From the NCBI GenBank assembly GCA_025602915.1, contig JAHLJZ010000005.1, positions 434,001 to 498,000 of the forward strand: a DNA stretch of 64,000 bases, in the 5' to 3' direction. The notes under the pieces are model-generated. The model saw only the letters and a list, made by a program, of their open reading frames with translations. It was not told the origin of the DNA and did not search any database. The DNA is from Paraphysoderma sedebokerense (taxonomy: Eukaryota > Blastocladiomycota > Physodermatomycetes > Physodermatales > Physodermataceae). Both the position numbers and the translations under genes were made by a program. Shown piece by piece: positions 11,069-21,827 of this stretch (the first letter of the stretch is position 1; every line of letters starts with the position of its first letter).

Positions 11069-12497
11069 ATGTCTGTCCTCGAACAACTCGCTAAAATGAC
11101 CACCGTGGTCGCTGACACCGGGGATTTTGAAGGTACGTTGCCGGAACACGCAGCACTCGGTTTTATACAGGGCCCGTTAGGACTTCTAAAGTTCCATTAG
11201 GATTAGGTTAAAATATGCGACCGGGCTTTAACTTATCAGTACAGCAATCAAATATGATTGGTTAGAGATTTATCTTACATTCCATCTCTCTGTTTGTGCT
11301 CCATAGCTATCGCCCAGTACAAACCGACCGACGCAACAACTAATCCATCCCTTATCTTGGCTGCCGCCCAAAAGCCGCAATATGCCAAATTAATTGATAG
11401 TGCTTTGGAATGGGCCAAGACCAAGTCTAACAAAAAGCACGAACAAGTTGAGTGGGCTCTGGATAAATTGGTAAGCAATTGGTTGGACCCGAATGTTCTG
11501 GCCTCCACTATTTTCAGCCTGTACTCTCAACAGCTATGTAGATCTAACCGTTGCTTCCTAGTTGATCAATTTTGGTGTTGAGATTCTCAAAATTGTTCCA
11601 GGTCGAGTCTCTACCGAAGTCGATGCCCGGTTCGTCGTTTAAGTTTGGCCTGTTTGTTTGTGCTGACACGTTTAGCTAACCCTTGTTTAACTCACATAGA
11701 CTCTCATTCGATAAAGACGCAACAATTGAGAAGGCACGTCGTCTTATTGGATTGTACGCTGAACAAGGAATCTCCAAAGACCGTGTTCTTATCAAAATCG
11801 CCTCCACCTGGGAAGGTTTGTTAAAGAAATGGCCATCACGTCATCCGCAATGTACCTAACCGTGTTGTTCATTAACAGGAATCCAAGCCGCCCATGTTCT
11901 CGAATCCGAACATGGTATCCATTGTAATCTCACATTGCTTTTCTCCTTTGCCCAAGCTGTTGCTTGTGCCGAGGCTGGCGTTACTTTGATTTCTCCCTTC
12001 GTCGGCCGTATCTTGGATTGGTACAAGAAAAGCACCGGGAAGGATTACCAGGCAAAGGAAGACCCAGGTATGTTCAAATGCTTGCCCTTGATCTAAGCGC
12101 TCGCACGCCAATAATAATTATTTCGATTGATTTAGGTGTCGTATCTGTATCCCGCATTTACAATTATTATAAAGCACATGGTTACAAGACCATCGTCATG
12201 GGAGCATCTTTCCGCAACATTGGCGAAATTCTTGAACTCGCTGGATGTGACTTCCTTACTATTTCTCCCACGCTTCTGAAGGAATTAGCTAGTCTGAACG
12301 ATACCATTCAGCGAAACTTGTCCGTTGAAAAGGCTAAATCCGCTGCTGCTGAACCAAAAGTTGAATTGAACGAAAGCAAGTTCAGATGGATGTTGAACGA
12401 AGATGCTATGGCTACCGAAAAATTGTCTGAAGGCATAAGAAAGTTTGCTGAGGATGCTGCTAAGTTGGAAAAGACATTTACTGAACGATTAGCTTAA
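11069..12497 (+). CDS. TAL1: transaldolase
   Basis: Class I aldolase of the non-oxidative pentose phosphate pathway; transfers dihydroxyacetone from sedoheptulose-7-P to glyceraldehyde-3-P in the cytosol. Exons 11069-11132, 11307-11470, 11562-11629, 11700-11815, 11879-12067 and 12136-12497 join in frame to 320 aa, the normal length. Motifs in order: V-A-D-T-G-D-F near 15-21, [24 protein letters not shown], the Schiff-base lysine in [11 protein letters not shown] (about Lys131), [22 protein letters not shown] and [11 protein letters not shown]. All catalytic segments are intact. The third junction uses a GTTCGT donor, also seen in other genes of the window. Confidence 0.96.
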
Positions 12498-12725
12498 ATT
12501 ATGAGTTTACAGAAATGTAGTGAGGTGATTTGTATGCTTAAAAATAAGGGGGTTTACGATTTATTGCAATAGTATCATCTTTAATCAAATTATGGTTGCT
12601 GTCATCACTCCACTGCATAAAAAATACATTGATGAGAATTGAAATAATCAATGAGGTTTACAAGTAAGAGTAACCACTCGTTTCTTCAAAATTTCAGAAC
12701 AATACTTAAAACTGCAAAGTTCATC

Positions 12726-15700
12726 CTACTTTGACTCTGATTTCAATGACTTGAGAGAACTAGTAATAGTTGCAGGGGCGCTGTTTCCATCATCATTCAG
12801 GTAGCTTGAGGAAACGACTTTCCTATTTAATTTGGGACTTTCTTTCATTGAACCACCAGCATAACTCGATGTCAATCTATCGGTGAGCTTGGCCAACGAG
12901 GAGAATGAATAAGCACTACTATTGGAGTGATTTTCTTTCTCTTTCTCCTTTTCTTTCTCGGACGAACCTCCGGAGGCATCGATTTTTGGAGCGGCTTTTC
13001 TAACTTCATTTCTCAAAAGCTCCAAATCTTTCTTTAACTCTTTCAAGCTGTCACTGTCAAGTTCTTCCTCCATTGTTCTTTCTAATGTAGCCAACACATT
13101 CTGTTCAAAAAGGAAAACAGGGTCAACTTTGTCACCAAAGAATCTTTGTAATTTATGCAATTTCTTTTGTCGGAATGTTTTATCAACCGGTACTGGCATT
13201 TCTTCAGAAATCACCGAAGAGGTCGGATCAGCTTTGGCAGCCACAGATACATCGGTTGGATTGGCCCCATCAGCTTGAGAATCGGACATCAGAGCTAGCA
13301 AGTCAACCAAAGCATTATCGTCATGTAATACCTGGCGTAAAGAGAAGATGGAACTTCTATGTTGTAAAGTCTTCTTGTCCATTTCACTTAATAATTGGGA
13401 TGGTGGCACAGCACCAAACATTTTCCCTAATTTGACTGCTCTTCGAACTGTTTGACGTTTCTCATCAGGAGTCAATGGAGTATTTGATGCGGTTACAACC
13501 GCATTTGGATTTTTTAGTAGTGCTTGGGCGGCCTGATTTTGCAATGATTCCAGCGCGTTCTCCGATAACCTTTCACCGAGGAAACGGTATAACTTCTCGA
13601 GTTTTTTACGTCGGATCTCTTTCGAGTCTAAATTTGCTTCGACGGATATGGATGAAACGGTGCTTGGAGCTTGTTGGCTGAAGCTGATGGTGGACGAGTC
13701 AATTGAAGTGCCTGCTGCTTCATCGTGGGATGCTATTTGTGGACTGATGGCAGAAAGATCCGCTGCCTTTACAGCCGTAGAATCGGAGCGAATGGGAGGC
13801 GGCGAGGTGGATTTGAATATAGGTTCAGTCAATGCTTTATACGTGATATCTTCGTTCAAGGGTTCACCCAATACATCACGCAATTTCTTAGATCTCTTTG
13901 TCAACAATCTTCTTTCGTCGGTCGATAATTCATTCAAAGTAGGAGTAGGGGGGATATCAGCGATTTCAGTGGTTGAAGTTTGAGCTGTAGAATTTGCAAC
14001 CCCGACTAGATTCTGCTCCACTAATTGACGGGCAGGGACACGATCGCCGAAAAATTCGTTGAGCTTATCAACTTTTTTCTTCTTGGAAAAGAGATCAGCA
14101 CTTTCCTCCTTTTGAGACATAGAACTACTAACTTCAGAAATAGAGTTGTATTCAGATGGCTTTCGGTTTCGGCGACCTCGAACGACGTTGGCAGAGACGC
14201 TATGCACACTGTCTGAACGTGCTGGGCGCATTGGAGCAGACAAAGCTGTGTCGATTTGTTTCTGCAATTCTTCAATACTTACTCGCTCACCGAAAAACTT
14301 TGTCAGCTTCTTTTCTTTATGCACCTTAATTTGTCGATTATCACTGGCCAGACGATTCATTACATCGAAATATCCGGGTCGGCTTTGAAGCTGAGGGAAG
14401 TAGCGCTTGATAATTCTGGTAAGAATTTGTTCCTTTTGAACCGCACCGTTCGAACCGCCTGAAATACTAGAACCGCAAAGTTCCAGCATAAGCTCGAGGT
14501 CAGGTTTAAATGCCGACGCAAAATTCTTGATTTTGCCAGTTTGGTATAGCTGTTGGTCTGAAGTCAAGGTATTAGAGTCTGAACGAAAAGTAGGATCTAG
14601 AGAGAGAACTCTCCAAACGTACTTGTTTTGCCAATTTTAAGGAAGTCGGCATACTGACTACTCGCTTCGAATTTTTGGAAGACATGCATCTTCAAGACAC
14701 TATAGACGAATTCCTGGGTTTCATCGTACATGGTGGAATCAAGCGTCAAAACAGCCAGATTCTTCTCCTTCCAAGGGATTAAAATATCATTCTTAATTTC
14801 TTCGCTCAGGTTAACCTTAAGCGGAGCATTTTCAACTAAGTAGCAGAAGTAGATGTACTTCGCAATTAGCAAATGCAGTTCGGGTGGTGATGAAGAAAGA
14901 ACCTCAACATCAATCCAAAAGAGGATACTTTCAACACTGCGATCGTTCAAACAAAATTCCACAAACGGGGAAAGACCATAATGGTTCCGCAAAACTGATT
15001 GAAACTTATTATCTTTGTGAAAAGTCTGTTTGATTTGCTTGTCGAGGGGCATCTGAGAACTCGCTGATGTCGGAGTCGACTGGGATTGAGACTTGGAAAC
15101 GTTGGCGTTACTTTGAAGAAAGGTATCCGATACGCTTTGGTCTAAAATATCAGAAATATCTTAAGAAAACTACTATTAGTACTTGTATTTGTAACCGAGA
15201 GCTCCATATAATCGGACTAACCTTCGTATGAATTCATCACGTAAACCAAATCACCGAGCTGTAAAACTTGACCTACGATATCGCTGAACTTCAAAGGTTC
15301 TTTGTTCGTATCGTAGAGCAAACCGGCAACGAGAGGTTCATACTTAGCACCGAAAAAGTTGATATCAGAATCCCGTCTGGTTCGTTTACTTTTTCTTCTA
15401 TGGATGTCTTTATGGCGAAATGCATATTCTGCTTCAATTAATCTCGCAAGATACTCAATAGTTTGAGAGGCATCAACTGTTAGTGGAAATGTAACTTGGG
15501 GATTGACAGAGACCGTAATCCGAATGAAAGAGATAATGTGGAGCGATGTTCGATTTTTCCGCTTTTCTTGAATTTTGGCAGCTTTTGTGAGGTGGTTTAT
15601 GCTACTTTGTACGACATCAACATCTTCCGCCTCCGTTTCTTGGAATAGACCTAAGCGAAAGGAAAAAATAATTATGAATATTATCCGATATTCAGCATCG

Positions 15701-16027
15701 TCACATTTTGTTGTCCGCATTCTTACCGACATTGCTCTGTCCAGCAGACGCTTCGTGTAGCGCAACTAACTGACTATTGGTTAAGCCATTGGAAATACTG
15801 TCGTGGGATGAAGCGCTTAAATAATCTTCCAAGTTACTTTCTTTGATACTTTCAGCAGGGTTACAAACAAGCGAGGAGCTTAAGTAATTAGTGGATACAG
15901 TGTCACTAGAGGCAGCGAGATAATGGCTTAGTGTGGAAGCACTACTGGGGTTGGTTTCATAGGTTCCAATGCAGGACAACTCGTCCGTGGAGGGGAAAGT
16001 TTGACGAGAAGCAGTGCTCGAGTCCAT
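12726..16027 (-). CDS. RGS-domain protein with repeated KLxxFFG motifs
   Basis: Regulator of G-protein signalling, expected to accelerate GTP hydrolysis on a heterotrimeric G-alpha. Exons (minus) 16027-15727, 15650-15222, 15141-14623 and 14557-12726 join in frame to 1026 aa. Residues 1-100 are Ser-rich and disordered. Residues ~110-240 form a conserved-looking ordered segment with L-V-A-G-L-L-Y-D and L-Q-L-G-D-L-V-Y-V-M. The RGS domain is at about 285-410 (F-H-K-D-N-K-F-Q-S-V-L, F-V-E-F-C-L-N-D-R, I-L-F-W-I-D-V-E, ending F-Q-K-F-E-A-S-S-Q-Y-A-D-F-L). The 600-residue tail carries six spaced copies of a K-L-x-x-F-F/L-G-E/D-R-V/L motif. G-alpha partner and tail function are unknown. Confidence 0.85.
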
Positions 16028-16602
16028 GAAATACGACTGTACTGATACAGACTCTGTGGATAAATTCTCAAAATGAGGGAATGAGGAGGGATAGAGCGAC
16101 TTTGTCCCCTCAGACCATCGCTATCGTGTTGCATTAACCCCATTCGGCTCCTTGACAACACCAAGAGGCCCGAGGGTGCCGTCGCACATTATGACTTGGA
16201 GGAAATGTGGAATATGTAACCCCAATATTCCGTATGACATTCTGCCGCGCTTATGGACCATTCACTCCATTTGAGAATCTTGAGAGTGTCAGCACACCGA
16301 ATAAAATATACGTAGTTAGCAACTAAGATAGTGAGATTGGATGTCATCACTATTCTGCCTCCTTGATCATTTCACCACCGTGGTATAGTCGAATAGCTCC
16401 AATAATATTTATTCCAGTCCATTGTGCACTATATATATATATATACTGCATCATTGATGAATCTCTGTGTGCAATGTCAATGTGCGAACGATTGCAGGAG
16501 GTAGTCGTAAACAAAAAGGAAAGCGCACGCGTTCCTCCATCCCTGCTGGCTTCCCTCATTCCCACACACGATACGAATAACTGAATCCATCGAATATCAA
16601 GA
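16028..16602. promoter_or_regulatory. divergent intergenic region, RGS / CAC2
   Basis: 575 bp between opposing start codons, so it contains both promoters. A short (AT) microsatellite lies at about 16431-16445. A minus-strand frame (15928-16164) overlapping the RGS first exon has no protein character. Confidence 0.4.
16431..16445. repeat. (AT)n microsatellite
   Basis: A run of alternating T and A about 15 bp long in the intergenic region upstream of CAC2. Confidence 0.8.
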
Positions 16603-18890
16603 ATGAAGGCAAAAGTACTGCAGATACATTGGCATTCTACGCAGGCCGTCTATTCCGCGGATTTTGATCCCCTCAATTCCGGAAGATTGGCCACTGCCGG
16701 CGCCGATAACGCAATTCGGGTGCTTTTCTTTTTGTCATTACCACGATCACTTTCTATATGCAGAATCTCATGTTAAATTTGAATTAGATATGGAAAATTG
16801 TTACAGATATGACCAATGTCAACCCTCCAACGGTCCAGTTCCTTGCCTCTTTGGAGCGGCATACCCGCGCCGTCAACGTCGTCAGGTTTTCGCCAGCAGG
16901 TATTATTCAATAATTTCAACCATTCGGTTACCTTTATATCAATTCAGATCATTTTCTACTTCAACTGTCTATTTTGCGGTCAAGTAACTGACTTTGCTTG
17001 TGTTTCGAATTAGGTGATGTGTTGGCCTCCGCAGGTGACGGTAAGCTATATCCCTTCGTATCTACATTCTTAATCCGTCTGCACCTATTCATATCCTCTT
17101 ATGTCATTGCAGATGGTGATATCATATTATGGCAGCCACCAGCGCATGATCCTGGGTATGGGAAACCTCGGCAAGTTTCGGCGTTCGAGAAAGCTTTGAA
17201 TGAAAACGCTGATATTGAAGTAGAAAGCTGGAAAATGAAATCCATAATCAAGTACGAATTGACCACTTCAATTTTATGGTTTTATAATTGCTAATTGTTC
17301 ATACCCTTAGGGGAAGCCGTGATATCTACGATCTTGCGTGGTCACCTTGCGGCAGATACATTATTACTGGTAGTATCGACAATGCGGCGACTGTGTGGGA
17401 TGTTGAATCTCGTACGTGCAACTGTGACTGATATGTTGACAATAATCATGTTGAACATATTGAATATTCTCTAGGCAAAGCAATTCGCAAACTTGAATCA
17501 CATAAGCATTTTGTTCAGGGTGTAGCTTGGGATCCTTTAGGTCAATACATTGCTACACAGAGTTCTGATAGGTAATTCCGCATTTAAATTCTTCTTTCGA
17601 TATTACATATCGGTGTTTACCCACACATTTGAGACAGGTCGGTTCATATCTACCGCGTTAATGTACAATCGGACAACATTACCATTCACCCGTTAAACAA
17701 AGTTAACAAGATGGAGATACCGAAATGTTTACAATCGGTCCAAAACGTTACACCGCCAGATTCTCCTCCCCGAGAAATATTGCAAGATACAATACTGATG
17801 CCGCCTCCCGCACTTCCTTGTCAAAAGTCAGACAAGAATAAGCTAAACATGATGCTCTACCACGACGACACTCTTCCCTCGTTCTTTCGCCGGCTCAGTT
17901 TCACCCCTGATGGCTCTTTGCTCCTTACCCCAGCAGGTCGATATAAGACTGTTCAACTGAAATCTTCTTCACAATCTCCTTTCAGTGCCATTGAGACGCC
18001 ATTCGCCAAGGTTAATGAAGATTCAAAACCGACCGTCCATTTCTTTGCCAGAAATACCCTTAATCGGTTCGTATGTACTTTGGAAGCGTTTATGCTCCGT
18101 CAACTAATATTTTTTGGACGCAGAAATCCTCTGGGGCATTTCCCATGCCATAAAAAACCGGCAACCATCGTTAAAGTCTCTCCCGTTTTCTATAAACATC
18201 AGTCTGATGACGACATCTCTATGGGTTTCAAGTTATCCTACAGAATGCTGATAGCAATCGGAACCACAGATTCTGTTATCATATACGATACAAAACAATT
18301 TAATCCCATAGTTTATCTAACGGGAGTTCATTACGCTTCTATCACCGACTTAGCGTGGTACGCTTTTTGAGGTTCATTACTTGATGGAATGTTTTTGAAT
18401 CTGATTGATATCATGCATAGGTCTCGGGATGGTCGAATTTTGTTTGTTACCTCTTGTGATGCATTCTGCAGCATGATTTCCTTCGAGAAGAACGAATTAG
18501 GCGAACCTGTTGAATGGAATCAGTTACCCATAGCGATTCGGTCCCGTGCCGTTTACAATTCTATGGTATGTCTCTTCGGGCCACGGTCCCAATTCCCCCA
18601 CACGGGTTTTCCAATCATTAACACTCAAAACTTCAATGCAGAATCCCACTCAATCCTCATCTAATATCACCGTGTCCACCGTAAACGATTCGGAGATGGT
18701 CAACGACGGGACTACATCAGACAGTATAAAACATGTAAATACTGCGTCTAATACGGATATGTCTGCTAGTGCCATCAATGATGGGAAAAGGGTCGAGGGT
18801 AAACCAGCGACTACCGCTGAATTAGGAGCCGGTGATGACGGCAAGAAGAAGAAGAAGAGAATCACCCCTATGCTGGTTTCAACTGTATAA
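16603..18890 (+). CDS. CAC2: chromatin assembly factor 1 subunit B (p60/Cac2)
   Basis: WD40 subunit of CAF-1, which deposits newly made H3-H4 on replicated DNA. Ten exons: 16603-16719, 16788-16899, 17014-17040, 17113-17251, 17311-17411, 17475-17571, 17638-18066, 18124-18357, 18421-18565, 18642-18890. WD40 signatures are [42 protein letters not shown] and [16 protein letters not shown]. The p60-specific block [19 protein letters not shown] is followed by F-E-K-N-E-L-G-E-P. The C-terminus [14 protein letters not shown] resembles the B-domain that binds Asf1 in CAF-1 p60 and HIRA. Exon 3 is only 27 bp. Confidence 0.95.
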
Positions 18891-19317
18891 ATACATTAAA
18901 TTTTTGATAAACATTGAGATCATTGTAGATGTATAGTTCAATGTATTGTAATTTCGGTGCCACTCACCGCTCTGATCCAGAGGAGACGCGTCGGTTCGTC
19001 AATGAAATTTGAGAAGTCATGCACATAACTCTCAAATACAAAAAGGAAAACGCTATATTTTTCTCACTTTTATAAACGGTATCCCATATCATATTCAAAA
19101 CTGAAGGAAAGAACAATGATGAAAGATAAGGTATTTTCAGCTCTGTATCAACTATCAAGTAATTCTGTCCAAATAGCATGCGAAGATGTGCAGTCGAATC
19201 GTCAAAACAGATTGGTCAATATTTCTCGTTAGCAAACACTAGCAACTAAACTCATGACCATAATCAAACTTGAGCTCACAAATTCCGTATATAATTATTT
19301 ATATAACGTGATTATAG
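18891..19317. other. CAC2 3' end and unresolved CFAP45 5' end
   Basis: The first clearly conserved CFAP45 exon starts at 19318. A plus-strand frame beginning at ATG 18929 and reaching a possible GTTCGT donor near 18994 could be the first exon, but its phase does not fit the next exon directly. An ATG at 19254 would need a 31-bp intron, too short for this genome. I could not settle the start. Confidence 0.35.
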
Positions 19318-21196
19318 GATGCCATAGCGGTCATCACTCGTGATAACGTTCGAGTGTTACATCCGCACGGAAAACACCATCACAAGACTGCCAATTCGGT
19401 TGTATTGGGAAAAGATGCATTTGAAAGAATTAAAGTAAGTGCTCCTATCATGTTTTTTTCTATCAACTGGCGGTTTTCTTATATATATGGAGTATATCAT
19501 TGTGACGAGTACGAACAGTTCATGATGCTAACAATATTTATCCCCATGATTTCCCTTTTTGCTGGTACCATGAAAAATTAGAATCTGGCGACCGTAGTAA
19601 CAAAAGAAGATGAAGCAAGGAAAATGATGGAAATGGCGAAAGAAAAGGCTGCTGCGACAGAAGCCGCTAGCCAGCGAAGAGTAAGCTTTGGGCCTGATCT
19701 ACTTGAATAACTTGCTTTTTTGTGTGCCGCTTTTGCTATGGATATTGGGATAATCAAACTGGAGTGCTGGATATTGACTGACTTGCACTTAATATTACGC
19801 ATGCATTAAAATATAAAGGCACGTCTCGAAGAGCTTGAACGTCAGCGAACTCAAAATCAGCAGCTTTCAGAAGTAGAGCAAGAAGCGAAAGAACAATCCA
19901 ACTATTTATTAGCGAAAGCTCAAATGCAATTGGACGAAGAAGAAGACGAAATTAAAAGATTGAATGAGTTGATGCTTTATGCCAAATGTGTCGCCATTAG
20001 AGATATGCAAGTTCAAGAAAAGAAATTGATTCAAAACGAGAAAAAACTGGATGATAAGAGATTGAACGAACTCATGGAAACCGAAAGAATAAGCGACTTG
20101 AAAAAAATGGAAGAAAGAGAAAAGGCCAGAGCACAAGGTATGTTTTCCTGTGCATCACCTGTCGCTTAGACTGTTAACTTACGCCGATCGCAACGGATAG
20201 AACGTCGCAAAGGGGCAGAGATTATTCGCAAACAAATCGAAGAACGACATGAAGCCGCCCTCCTTGAGGCGGAACGAAAAGATCATGAAACGAAAATGAT
20301 TTTGAAGCAAATCGCAGATCGAACTGCTCAAGAGAAACAAGAGAAACAAGTCAAAATTAAAGCTCAGAGGGAATTAATGAGTCAAGTTACAAAGGACAAT
20401 TCGGATGCGATCGCGAAAAAGAAGCAACAAAAATTATTGGAACAAGAAGCCGACAGGAAATTGTTGGAATATCTGATGGAGAAAGAGAAATCCGAAATTG
20501 AGAAAGACAAGGAGGTGCAAGCCAAAAAGTCGGAAAGAGAGAAAGAACTTGCTAGGATGAGGGCAGCGCAGAAAAAGGTAAGTTTTTGATGTGCTTAAAA
20601 TTTCAAATTGATAGTGCTCATTGTTTATTCTTCTCCGTCAACCAACATTTTCTAACGATATTGCCTAAAAGGCTACCGACAAACAAGCAGAACAAGATGC
20701 TCTCCGCGCAAAAAGAGCATATGAATCATACGAACGCGAATGGCGCCGAAAAGAAAAGGAAGCTCTCGAAAAGAAAATACGAGAGGAAGAACATTTGCGA
20801 CTAGAGAGACATAAACAGCAGCAATCCCGAGATCATGCGATAGCTATTGAAGCCTCGCAACTTAAATCTGAGTTTTACGAAAATTTAGCCCGTCAGAAAG
20901 CATTGGAAGAACGTATAAAGAATGAAGAAGTAGAGAAACAAGCTAAGAATAGAGTTCATAGCGTTGAAGTTCAAAAGCAGATCAAAGAGAAAGAAGAAGA
21001 GAAAAAGAAGGAGCGCGTCGAATTTTTTAAGGAAGGTGATAGATTGGCCAAGGAAAGAGCCGAAAATAAACAGAAAGTTGAAGCGATCAAACAACGCAAA
21101 ATGACAGAATTGAGAGGTTTGGGAGTACCAGAGGTTTATTGCGCGGAAGTTGAAAGAAAAATGAAGTTATCTGAGAGACGACGATTGGGAGTTTGA
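19318..21196 (+). CDS. CFAP45: cilia- and flagella-associated protein 45 (5' end unresolved)
   Basis: Microtubule inner protein of axonemal doublets, so this organism makes motile flagella. Supported exons: 19318-19434, 19582-19680, 19819-20137, 20201-20577, 20672-21196; the N-terminal start is not settled. The sequence begins V-I-T-R-D-N-V-R-V-L, then G-K-D-A-F-E-R-I-K, followed by a near-continuous Glu/Lys/Arg coiled coil. CFAP45-specific blocks are L-Y-A-K-C-V-A-I-R-D-M-Q, E-Q-D-A-L-R-A-K-R, E-R-E-W-R-R-K-E-K-E and the C-terminal E-L-R-G-L-G-V-P-E-V-Y-C-A-E-V-E-R-K. Two internal acceptors are AAAG rather than the usual YAG. Length and block order agree with animal CFAP45/CCDC19. It is absent from Dikarya. 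Confidence 0.92.
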
Positions 21197-21827
21197 ATTG
21201 TTCCAAATGTCTGTTTCTCTGACAATAAGGATACGATGGGTGTTTTATGTATTTTACAGTTGCTTGAAAATATTGTCAAGGATGCAGTTTTCGTTACTCT
21301 GTTGTTTACTCTAGAAGTAGTTTTAACCCCATTATGACAATTTATTTTGTCTAGACGTTTCAACAGACGCGGAGGTTTCGAGTTCGAATTCTGTATTTTC
21401 TGTAAAATACATAAATGTGATAAGTACTGTATAGTTATATTTAGCTCTAAGAAGTCTATTTGGCCTCCTGTCGCGCTATCTTAGATTTGGAATCCCCAAA
21501 GTTCGCAGACTTTCCCCAAAAAATAAAACGCGATCATGATTCGCTCAGAAAATACGTTAATGAGGTGAAGATAGACAAAACGTGGTAAACGTTGACAGTA
21601 TAGGAATAACGCCCATCTATTACTCAATATATAAGGTTTTTCGTTCCACAATCTCTTGTAATGCAAGTGTCTAGAGTTAGTTTTCAAACTCCACAAAAAT
21701 ATGTTTTTCCTGGCACGGATCATCACTAGTTTATACGGGTGACTTAATTCTATGCCAAAATCTTCTATCCAATAGACCAGCGCATGTCAACATGACTTCA
21801 TCGCCTCTTACAATTCACTGCAACCAT
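21197..21827. other. tail-to-tail intergenic region
   Basis: 630 bp between the convergent ends of CFAP45 and the dynein light intermediate chain gene. It holds two 3' UTRs; an 81-codon minus frame (21481-21726) lacks recognisable features. A ttcgagttcgaattc string near 21373 resembles a tRNA B box but has no matching arms. Confidence 0.4.

Noticed and set aside
14025-14388. Plus-strand frames antisense to the RGS gene
   Set aside because: They are shadows of the long RGS tail exon; the minus frame carries the conserved repeats and normal codon use.
19254-19317. CFAP45 start at ATG 19254
   Set aside because: It would require a 31-bp intron, shorter than any other intron supported in this window.
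21361-21400. tRNA B-box-like string (ttcgagttcgaattc)
   Set aside because: The flanking bases do not form a T stem, and no A box, anticodon arm or acceptor stem pairs with it.
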